NCBI GenBank assembly: GCA_938091995.1
Contig: CALKNZ010000001.1
Coordinates: forward strand, 32,533 to 96,532
DNA length: 64,000 bases
Source of the DNA: an uncultured Luminiphilus sp.
Lineage (GTDB): Bacteria; Pseudomonadota; Gammaproteobacteria; Pseudomonadales; Halieaceae
Direction: 5' to 3'
The notes below the pieces were generated by a model. The model did not search any database. It was given only the letters and a program-made list of their open reading frames with translations, and was not told the DNA's origin. This document shows, piece after piece, positions 41,802 through 49,763 of this stretch. Both the position numbers and the translations under genes were made by a program. How positions within the stretch are numbered: position 1 is the first letter of the stretch; each line of letters starts with the position of its first letter.

Positions 41802-43862
41802 ATGACCTACCGCTTAGGTGTCGACGTTGGTGGCACATTTACTGACCTTATTCTTGTCAACGAATCGAGTGGAGATATCCACACCGCCAAGGTGCCGAGT
41901 ACTCCCGATGACTCATCCGTAGGCGTGATGAACGGTGTTGAACGTGTGTGTGCTAATGCCGGCATCGATCCTGCACAGATTTCTCAGGTCATGCACGGCA
42001 CGACGGTCGCCACTAATACGGTGCTCACCGGCTCGGGTTCAAAAGTGGGCCTGGTAACGACGCGGGGATACAAACAGGTACTGCAGATTGCGCGCTCCTA
42101 TGTTCCGGGAGGGCTGGGTGGCTGGGTGATTTACAACAAGAGCGACCCTCTGGCCCCTCTAGCCTGCACCATAGAAGCTGACGAGCGTATGGGTGCAGAC
42201 GGCAAGGCTGTCCGTGGCTTAGACACTAAAGCACTTGAAAAAGCGATGAAGCAGCTCAAAGAAGAAAATATTGAGGCGCTCACCGTGTCTTTGATCAACT
42301 CCTATGCTAATCCGAAACATGAAAAGGCGGTTGAGAGGGTGGCGCGCAAGGCCTTGCCGGGCGTACCGATTTCGCTGTCCTCTTCTGTAGTGCCAGAGAT
42401 GCAGGAGTACGAACGAACCATTACGACGGTTGCCAACTCTTACGTGCGTCCCAAGGTTGCTGAGTACGTCAAAAATCTTGAGAAAAAACTTAAGAAAGGC
42501 AACAAGAATATTCAGCTCAATATTCTCCGCTCTGACGGCGGTATGGCATCGGCTAAGTTAGCTCAGCAGCTGCCCGTTAACCTACTCATGAGTGGTCCTG
42601 CTGGTGGAGTTTCTGGTGCGGTTTGGGTGGCGAAACAAGCAGGATTTGAGAACCTCCTGACATTCGACATGGGCGGCACTTCCACCGATGTGGCCTTAGT
42701 GCAAGATGGTAAGGCGCACCTTCGCCGAGAAACAACGGTGGGAGATGTGACTGTGCGGGCCTCTTCGGTCGATGTGCGTACCGTTGGTGCCGGTGGTGGC
42801 TCTATTGCCCACGTGCCGGAGCTGACGGGAGCGTTGCGTGTTGGTCCGGAAAGCGCCGGTGCTCAGCCCGGCCCTGCTGCTTATAATAAAGGCGGGAACC
42901 TTCCTACCGTGACCGATGCTAACGTTGTGCTGGGGTACCTTCCCAGTGAAGTGCGCTTGGGTGGCGACATGGAAATACGCAAAGATTTGGCGGAGAAAGC
43001 GATCAAGCCGGTTGCCAAGGCTTTGGGAATATCAGTGAAGCGTGCGGCGGCAGGCATTATCGATATCGTCAATGAAAATATGTACGGCGCCTTGCGATTG
43101 GTTTCTGTAGAGCAGGGCTTTGACCCCAGAGACTTTGCACTTATTGGCTTTGGCGGTGCCGGTCCTCTCCACGCCAACGCTTTGGGACGATTAATGAATA
43201 GCTGGCCGGTGATCATTCCCCCCGGGCCCGGCGTACTGTGCGCTTATGGTGATGCAACAACACGAGTACGTGATGAGGCTTCACGGACATACATTCGACG
43301 ATTTGCCGACACGACAACAGCAGACCTCGCCAAGATCTACGAAGAGCTCGCGGCAAAGGCGCTAAAGACACTGGCGCAACAAGGTGTGCCGGCAAAAGAA
43401 TGCAGCGTTTCCTGTCAGGCCGATATTCGCTATCAGGGGCAGGGTTTGCAGCTGACAGTGGACTTTGATTTGAAGGCGCTCAAAAAAGGTGACCTCGCTA
43501 TTATTGGCGACCCCTTTGATGAAATGCACAAGCAACTGTTCACTTTCGCGCTAGAGTCGGACAAAGAAATCGTGAACTTAAGGGCTGTTGCCCAGGGTAA
43601 GAGCGCCGAAATAGAAGCGCGAAAGTTACCCAAGTCGGGCTCGCGGACGCCGGTAAACGCGGCGAAACTGGGCAAAACCACCGTGTTTATGGACGGCAAG
43701 GATATGGAAGCAACGCTTTATCAGCGGGACCAGCTCAAAGCAGGTAACAAAATAGAGGGGCCTGCAGTGGTACTCGAAATGGATTCCACAACGGTCATTC
43801 TTGCGGGTCACACCGGTAACGTCGACGAGTTCGGCAACATCTTGATTGCACCGACTGCATAA
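41802..43862 (+). CDS. hyuA: Hydantoinase/oxoprolinase family subunit A
   Basis: RLGVDVGGTFTDLILV; HGTTVATNTVLTGSGSKVGLVTTRG; GPAGGVSGAVWVA; FDMGGTSTDVAL. Confidence 0.92.
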   Translation: MTYRLGVDVGGTFTDLILVNESSGDIHTAKVPSTPDDSSVGVMNGVERVCANAGIDPAQISQVMHGTTVATNTVLTGSGSKVGLVTTRGYKQVLQIARSYVPGGLGGWVIYNKSDPLAPLACTIEADERMGADGKAVRGLDTKALEKAMKQLKEENIEALTVSLINSYANPKHEKAVERVARKALPGVPISLSSSVVPEMQEYERTITTVANSYVRPKVAEYVKNLEKKLKKGNKNIQLNILRSDGGMASAKLAQQLPVNLLMSGPAGGVSGAVWVAKQAGFENLLTFDMGGTSTDVALVQDGKAHLRRETTVGDVTVRASSVDVRTVGAGGGSIAHVPELTGALRVGPESAGAQPGPAAYNKGGNLPTVTDANVVLGYLPSEVRLGGDMEIRKDLAEKAIKPVAKALGISVKRAAAGIIDIVNENMYGALRLVSVEQGFDPRDFALIGFGGAGPLHANALGRLMNSWPVIIPPGPGVLCAYGDATTRVRDEASRTYIRRFADTTTADLAKIYEELAAKALKTLAQQGVPAKECSVSCQADIRYQGQGLQLTVDFDLKALKKGDLAIIGDPFDEMHKQLFTFALESDKEIVNLRAVAQGKSAEIEARKLPKSGSRTPVNAAKLGKTTVFMDGKDMEATLYQRDQLKAGNKIEGPAVVLEMDSTTVILAGHTGNVDEFGNILIAPTA

Positions 43863-43874
43863 GGGGGACGAAAA

Positions 43875-45953
43875 ATGCCTGCAACAATAGTAGAGACTAA
43901 CGAAGACAAGTTTTCCCTTATTGATATCGATCCTATTACCCTCGATATCATTGAAAACGCGATGATGAATGCTCGGTATGAGATGGATGCGGTGTTATTT
44001 CGCACGGCCATGTCACCGGGCATACGCGAGCAGCACGATGAGTTCCCCATGATTGCAAATCTTGAGGGAAAGATGGTCGTTGGACAGTTCGGTAGTTTTA
44101 TCCACGGCTTTAAGGAAGCTTATGACGGCACCATCGAAGAGGGCGATCTCTTTTTAACAACAGATCCTTACGCCTGTAATGGTGCGATTAGTCACATCAA
44201 CGATTGGTTGCTGCTGCGGCCGATTTTTAAAGATGGACGTTTAATAGCGTACGCCGCTATGTTCGGGCATATGACCGACGTTGGTGGCAAGGTTCCCGGC
44301 AGCCTGCCAACTGATGCGCGAGAAATCTTTGAGGAGGGTATCCGTATCCCTCCCACGAAGATCTATAAGAACGATGAGCTACAAACAGATTTACTGGAAC
44401 TCATTCTTCATAACTGCCGCATGCCTAACTGGAATCGCAGCGATTTCAACGCGCTCGTTGCAGCGATTCGGACGGCAGAGAAGCGCGTTATTGAAATGGC
44501 AGATCGCTTTGGTGACGACGTCTTTTATTCGGCGCTCGATGAGCTGCTCGCGCGAAATAAGCGGGCGATGGGCAAGCTGATTAAAAACACGGTGCCAGAA
44601 AAAAAGCAGTTTTTTGAAGACTATATTTGTGACGACGGTCTGGGTATGGGGCCTTATCGCATCAAGTGCGCCATGTGGCGTGAGAAAGATAAGGTTATTT
44701 TTGACTTTGAGGGTACTGACCCCCAGTCGATAAGCTCGATTAACTTTCTCTTGAATGAAGAAATGTTCAAGATGTTTTGCGGTGTTTATATGATCATGGT
44801 GTTTGATCCACAGATCATGTTTAACGACGGCTTCTATGACCTGATGGAGGTAAAAATACCCCATGGGACGTTGTTGAAGCCCGCAGAGCCGGCGGCCTTG
44901 TCCTGTAGGACACACGCTCTGGGTCGCATCTTTGACGTTCTGGGCGGGTTATTGGGGCAGGGTGATCCCGACTTCCTCGCCGGTGCGGGTTTCTCAGATA
45001 GTCCGCACTTTATGTACTCAGGCTACGATAAAAATGGCGAGTGGTATCAGCTGTACTCCATTGGTTTTGGCGGCGTTCCTGGGAAGCCTTCCGGTGACGG
45101 TCCCGATGGCCACTCACTGTGGCCAAGTTTCACAAACGTACCCAATGAATTTCTTGAGAGTTACTTCCCGCTGCGTATCGAGACCTACGAAACAATTACC
45201 GATAGCGGCGGCGCGGGCTACAACCGTGGTGGTAATGGTTTGCGCATGGGTTACTGCTTCTTGGAGCCCGGCACTATCTCAATCCACGACGATCGTTGGT
45301 TAACGTATCCTTGGGGGGTCAATGGTGGCGAGCCGGGAAGACGCTCAGAAAAAATTCTTGTGCGTGCTGACGGCTCTCCTCAAGAGCGCTTACCCAGCAA
45401 GTGTGATCGGATTGAAGTTGGGTCTGGAGATATTCTTTACTTCAATACTTGGGGTGGTGGTGGCTGCGGTGACCCGCTCAAGCGTGAGTTGGAACGCGTT
45501 GAGTTCGATGTGCGGGCAGGTCTGGTTTCGATCGAAGGGGCTAAACGGTATGGCGTTGTAATGACAGAGGATCGTCGTGTAAACGTAAAGCGCACAGAAA
45601 CCCTTAGAGCTCGTATGGCGAAGAAGCGCGGCAAAGTTCCGATGTTTGATCGCGGTGGTGACATTGCAACACTGAAAAAACGCTGCCTGAAAGAAACTGG
45701 TTTGGAGCCACCCCGTCAGCCTGAGTTCCAGGCCTGGGCGTTAAAATTGCTGGAAGGTGGCAAGGCGGAAGGTAGTGGTAGTGTGAAAGTCAGTCGATCT
45801 GCGAGTAAGAAGACGGCGAAGAAAACGGCAAAAAAGGCGGTGCCAAAGGCGAAGGTTAAGGCCAAGGCTAAGGTCAAGATCAAGATCAAGGCTAAGACAA
45901 AGGCTAAGGCCCCGGCCAAAACCAAGGTAAAAAAAGCAAAGAAAACGGCCTGA
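43875..45953 (+). CDS. hyuB: Hydantoinase B/oxoprolinase family subunit with Lys/Ala-rich C-terminal tail
   Basis: DPITLDIIENAMMNARYEMDAVLFRTAMSPGIREQHDEFPMI; GDPYACNGAISHINDW-like TDPYACNGAISHINDW; YNRGGNGLRMGY; WGGGGCGDPLKRE; tail VKVSRSASKKTAKKTAKKAVPKAKVKAKAK... Confidence 0.92.
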   Translation: MPATIVETNEDKFSLIDIDPITLDIIENAMMNARYEMDAVLFRTAMSPGIREQHDEFPMIANLEGKMVVGQFGSFIHGFKEAYDGTIEEGDLFLTTDPYACNGAISHINDWLLLRPIFKDGRLIAYAAMFGHMTDVGGKVPGSLPTDAREIFEEGIRIPPTKIYKNDELQTDLLELILHNCRMPNWNRSDFNALVAAIRTAEKRVIEMADRFGDDVFYSALDELLARNKRAMGKLIKNTVPEKKQFFEDYICDDGLGMGPYRIKCAMWREKDKVIFDFEGTDPQSISSINFLLNEEMFKMFCGVYMIMVFDPQIMFNDGFYDLMEVKIPHGTLLKPAEPAALSCRTHALGRIFDVLGGLLGQGDPDFLAGAGFSDSPHFMYSGYDKNGEWYQLYSIGFGGVPGKPSGDGPDGHSLWPSFTNVPNEFLESYFPLRIETYETITDSGGAGYNRGGNGLRMGYCFLEPGTISIHDDRWLTYPWGVNGGEPGRRSEKILVRADGSPQERLPSKCDRIEVGSGDILYFNTWGGGGCGDPLKRELERVEFDVRAGLVSIEGAKRYGVVMTEDRRVNVKRTETLRARMAKKRGKVPMFDRGGDIATLKKRCLKETGLEPPRQPEFQAWALKLLEGGKAEGSGSVKVSRSASKKTAKKTAKKAVPKAKVKAKAKVKIKIKAKTKAKAPAKTKVKKAKKTA
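45772..45950 (+). repeat. Low-complexity Lys/Ala/Val repeat tract in the hyuB 3' end
   Basis: Degenerate repeats of AAGGCxAAGG encoding KAKVKAKAKVKIKIKAKTKAKAPAKTKVKKAKKTA. Confidence 0.85.
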
Positions 45954-46009
45954 TATCTGAGCAACGGGGGGCACGAGCTCCCCGCATTTCGCGATGAAGG
46001 AGCCTGACC

Positions 46010-47068
46010 ATGAAGTTTGGTGTATTTCTGCCCAACGGCAGTAACGGTTACATTCCCTCTGCGGGGAGCCCGGTTTACCAGCCGAGCTACCAGCACAATC
46101 TCGATATATCTCTCGCAGCGGAAGCCCACGGATTGGACTTCGTCTTATCCATGATGAAGTTTCGAGGGTTTGGCGGGGAAACCGGTTATTGGGACAGTTG
46201 CTTAGAGTCCTTTACGCTTATGGCCGGCTTAGCGGCGGCCACTAAAAGTATTGGACTGTTTCCTTCAATATCAATTTTGAGTCAGCACCCGGCGGTAGTG
46301 GCGCGAATGGTGGCTACCATCGATGACATTAGTGGAGGACGCTGCGGACTTAATATTGTGACCGGCTGGAATCGTCCCGAGTATGCTCAGATGGGCATGT
46401 GGCCAGGGGATGAGCACTATCAGCGTCGTTATGATTACGCCGGGGAATATGTGCAGATCCTTCAGGCGCTATGGCGTGACGGACGAGCGTCCTGGGAAGG
46501 TGAATACTTTCAGCTGGATGACTGCTCGGTTTTACCGCAGCCCAAACGCGATATTCCACTGGTGTGTGCCGGACAGTCTCCTGCGGGGCGTGAGTTTGTC
46601 GCGCAATACGCTGACCATCAGTTCGTTTTGACCAGTGAAGACAACCTGGTTACTTCAGTGAAAGATATTCGAGCCAAGGCGGAGAGTACCGGACGTGATG
46701 TGGGAATCTACGCGCTGTTCCATCTGATTGTGGCCGATAGCGACGAACAGGCCCGAGCGGAAGTTGACAGGATTATCGACGGCGCGGATCACGGCGCGAT
46801 CAGCAACATCCTTGCCAGCGCTGATTTAGACACCAATACAGGCGGCACGGCGGATCAGCTTAAGGCGGCCCTCAACCAGAGCGTTGAGGCGGGTAATATG
46901 GCCTTTATGGGCATCCCGGTTATTTATGGCTCACCGGACACTGTGGTCAGACGAATCGAGGGTATTGTTGAACGTACGGGCATAGACGGGATGCTCTTTA
47001 GCTGGCCCGACTTTGTGGGAGGAATTGAGCGCTTCGGCTCCGAGGTGCTGCCTGCATTAAAGTTGTAA
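46010..47068 (+). CDS. RutA-like luciferase-family flavin monooxygenase (pyrimidine monooxygenase family)
   Basis: KFGVFLPNGSNGY...FVLSMMKFRGFGGETGYWDSCLESFTLMAGLAAATKSI...ARMVATIDDISGGRCGLNIVTGWNRPEYAQMGMWPGDEHYQRRYDYAGEYVQIL closely resembles E. coli RutA as recalled. Confidence 0.88.
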   Translation: MKFGVFLPNGSNGYIPSAGSPVYQPSYQHNLDISLAAEAHGLDFVLSMMKFRGFGGETGYWDSCLESFTLMAGLAAATKSIGLFPSISILSQHPAVVARMVATIDDISGGRCGLNIVTGWNRPEYAQMGMWPGDEHYQRRYDYAGEYVQILQALWRDGRASWEGEYFQLDDCSVLPQPKRDIPLVCAGQSPAGREFVAQYADHQFVLTSEDNLVTSVKDIRAKAESTGRDVGIYALFHLIVADSDEQARAEVDRIIDGADHGAISNILASADLDTNTGGTADQLKAALNQSVEAGNMAFMGIPVIYGSPDTVVRRIEGIVERTGIDGMLFSWPDFVGGIERFGSEVLPALKL

Positions 47069-47083
47069 AGTGAATCTGTTGGG

Positions 47084-47446
47084 TTACCCGTCGTTTTCGA
47101 CTTGGGAAACCACTGCGCTGTAGTCCCGATCTTCTGAAGCCTCAAGATCTTCAATTTCGCCCACAATAATACGGGTCACTTCTTTGAAAATAGTTTGGTG
47201 ACGCGCAGCTCGTGCTTCCATATCGGCATCAGACAGAGCGTATCGCTCAATATCATCACTCGAGAACAATCCCTTTGCAGCGGCAACCCGCTCTAGAGTG
47301 TCGAGTCGATCCCGGGTGACCGATAGCTCGCCCGTTAAAGCCATGACCATCGATAGCAGGCGGTCAACGTCGGGATCAGAAAAATAATAGGGGCGCTTGC
47401 CTTTGGCCTTCCGCTGTAGTGTGACCTCTGATTCGTCCTGACTCAT
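47084..47446 (-). CDS. Hypothetical protein, predicted coiled coil, paired with a methyltransferase
   Basis: 120 aa; stop/start overlap with the upstream methyltransferase gene; YYFSDPDVDRLLSMVMALTGELSVTRDRLDTLERV. Confidence 0.6.
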   Translation of the reverse strand: MSQDESEVTLQRKAKGKRPYYFSDPDVDRLLSMVMALTGELSVTRDRLDTLERVAAAKGLFSSDDIERYALSDADMEARAARHQTIFKEVTRIIVGEIEDLEASEDRDYSAVVSQVENDG

Positions 47447-48603
47447 TTTTCACACCCATAAACAAACCAGACACCGCCCCCTCCAAAATCGCCACCCTGG
47501 AAGGTATTGGTGCGTTTGGTTTCCTGAAAAGCACTGGGAACCATAATCTGAATAGGCTTGTGGGACTGGAAACCCGAGTCATGGGCTAAGGCCTCCAAAT
47601 CGAGTAAATGGCTTTTTCTCCAGAAGGGCTCATTGTTATTTTCGCTGTCCCAATCGAAGAGGAACGTATCGAAAGGTTCCATGCCCTCATAGGGTGGGGT
47701 CTCCACGTGCAACATCATGCCGCCAGGTTTAAGCACGCGGTGACATTCACGAATAATATTCTTGATGGCGGCAGAGGAAGTTTCATGGAGCAGAATATGC
47801 GAGACCACTAAGTCGAATGAGTTATCTTCAAAGTCGACGCTCTCGGCATTTTGCTGAGAGAAATGTACGGGAAGACCCATTGATGAGGCTCTAGCATGGG
47901 CATAGCGAAGCATGGGCGCGGCAACATCTATGGCATGAACTTCCGCGCCTTCGAAGCCGCTGACGTAGGGAAGGGTGCTATGGCCTACGGCACAGCCCAT
48001 ATCAAGAATCCGAGTGGGTTTTAGTTCGGGGTGTTCCTGCTTCAGCCAGGCCACAGTGCTGTCGCCCATGTCGGCGTTGTTAACGCCCATCTGCCCCATG
48101 GCATAAATGTAGACCGCACGGTCGTAAATGGCACCCTGAGCAACATCGTTTTCTATGTACTCGGTGTGATAACCCCCGGGCTGACAATGGATATCGACGG
48201 CTGTGTGGTAAGCCGGAATTTTTAAATCAGGATTGAGCCGTAGGCTACCAACCGCAGGCGTCTCAGAGGCCTGAGTCGCGAGCTTTTGCATAGCACGTTG
48301 CACGGGGATTTGTGCCGATGACCACATCATTTCCTGGCTGGTACGTAACAGAGAGCTCCACGCTTGATAGTGGGTATCCTGCTTCATCACCTGACCCACT
48401 TCTTGAATGGTTTCAGGTTCTCGTTGATGCTTTGCAACAAACTTGCCCTTGGCCCGTTTTTCGTACGCGGTTTTCAGCCCCGGGTGTAAATCAGTCACTA
48501 GGTGCTCTTTAAAAGAGCGCACGAAATGCTGTCGTGCAAGTTCATCATGGCTGGTGGTGGGGAGAGCGTCGTGGACTTGTTGTTCTTTGTAGGCGTTCGA
48601 CAT
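47443..48603 (-). CDS. Class I SAM-dependent methyltransferase
   Basis: RILDMGCAVGHSTLPYVSGFEGAEVHAIDVAAPMLRYAHARA; FDLVVSHILLHETS; HRVLKPGGMMLHVE. Confidence 0.88.
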   Translation of the reverse strand: MSNAYKEQQVHDALPTTSHDELARQHFVRSFKEHLVTDLHPGLKTAYEKRAKGKFVAKHQREPETIQEVGQVMKQDTHYQAWSSLLRTSQEMMWSSAQIPVQRAMQKLATQASETPAVGSLRLNPDLKIPAYHTAVDIHCQPGGYHTEYIENDVAQGAIYDRAVYIYAMGQMGVNNADMGDSTVAWLKQEHPELKPTRILDMGCAVGHSTLPYVSGFEGAEVHAIDVAAPMLRYAHARASSMGLPVHFSQQNAESVDFEDNSFDLVVSHILLHETSSAAIKNIIRECHRVLKPGGMMLHVETPPYEGMEPFDTFLFDWDSENNNEPFWRKSHLLDLEALAHDSGFQSHKPIQIMVPSAFQETKRTNTFQGGDFGGGGVWFVYGCEK

Positions 48604-48812
48604 AGCAGTAGTCCTGTATGTTTACCGGGGAATAACCTGTTCGTTGAATATAGCCTAGTGTCGCCCGGTCGCCAATGGCTGGATTGTCGATCGTTTGTAA
48701 GGGTGGCAGCGATGGGCAGCAGCGCGCGCGATTAAAGCGATGACGGTTGCCCTTTACGATTTGAAGGTGCATCTTTGTGTTCTGCTTAAGCCACTTTTTG
48801 GGAGATTGGAGT

Positions 48813-49568
48813 ATGAGTGAATCAGTAGCGCTGGTGACGGGAGCAGGTATTGGTCTGGGGCGGGCAACGGCCTTGGCTTTGGCCGATGCGGGCTATCGAG
48901 TCATTGTGACTGATGTACTGCTAAGCGAGGGTCAGGCAGTCGCCGATGAGATCGCTGCACTAGGCGGTCAGGCAGAATTTCACGGCCTTGATGTAACCGA
49001 CACTCAGGCCGCTAACGCCGTTGTAAGTGCTGTAGAGGCGCGGTGGGGTGCATTGAGTGCATTGGTGCTCAATGCCGGCATTGCCCGCACACTCCCGCTG
49101 AGTTCCCTTGAGGATGACGCCTGGGACGAAACTATGAACGTAAATCTCAAAGGCATGATGCGCGTGATGCGTGCTGCAATACCGGGCATGCAAAAGGCGG
49201 GCAGGGGGTCAATTGTTTGTCTGTCGTCCATTGTGGGAGCGGTACTGGGTTGGTCGGAACATATCCCCTATGTGGCCAGTAAGGGAGGCGTGATGGGAAT
49301 GGTTCGTTCTGCGGCACTGGAATTTGCCCCCCACGGTATTCGGGTTAACGGCATTGCTCCTGGGGTCATACGCTCTGCGCAAACACTCGATCCCGTTAAT
49401 TCACTCGGTGAAGAGGGACTGGCTGCTTTTGCCGAGAGTGTGCCTTTGGGACGGGTGGGTAATCCTGAAGACATTGCCGATGTGGCGGTCTTTTTATTAT
49501 CTGATAAGGCCCGCTATTTGACCGGTCAAATCATTCCTGTCGATGGCGGAACTACCATCAGTTTATAG
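48813..49568 (+). CDS. Short-chain dehydrogenase/reductase
   Basis: ALVTGAGIGLGRATALALADAGYRVIVTD; LVLNAGIAR; YVASKGGVMGMVRSAALEFAPHGIRVNGIAPG. Confidence 0.92.
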   Translation: MSESVALVTGAGIGLGRATALALADAGYRVIVTDVLLSEGQAVADEIAALGGQAEFHGLDVTDTQAANAVVSAVEARWGALSALVLNAGIARTLPLSSLEDDAWDETMNVNLKGMMRVMRAAIPGMQKAGRGSIVCLSSIVGAVLGWSEHIPYVASKGGVMGMVRSAALEFAPHGIRVNGIAPGVIRSAQTLDPVNSLGEEGLAAFAESVPLGRVGNPEDIADVAVFLLSDKARYLTGQIIPVDGGTTISL

Positions 49569-49718
49569 CGAACAGCGACTTGCAGTATGGGTGACGCTCT
49601 AGCGCCAGTAGAGGAAGATGTTTTTGTGCGGTGATGATGCTTGCGGTTTTAAGTCGGAAGTAAAGCCTGTAAAAGCGGCAGATCACCCAAGTTTGGGCTC
49701 AAGTTAAAATCTGCAGGC

Positions 49719-49753
49719 AAAAAAAAGGCAGGGTATTTACCCTGCCTTTTTTT
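49719..49753. terminator. Bidirectional intrinsic terminator
   Basis: A8-GGCAGGGTA-TT-TACCCTGCC-T7 between convergent SDR and TonB receptor genes. Confidence 0.9.
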
Positions 49754-49763
49754 GTTTCGGCAT

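Noticed and set aside
44391-44915. 174-aa minus-strand ORF
   Set aside because: Antisense to hyuB; no recognisable motif.
45716-46129. Minus-strand ORFs with LALALTFAFG / LDLDLDLSLGL repeats
   Set aside because: Mirror translation of the Lys/Ala tract in hyuB.
46010-47068. Annotation as alkanesulfonate monooxygenase SsuD
   Set aside because: Sequence motifs match RutA much better than SsuD as recalled.
47860-47876. Operator half-site AAATGTACGGG inside the methyltransferase gene
   Set aside because: Only one half matches and it is in coding sequence.
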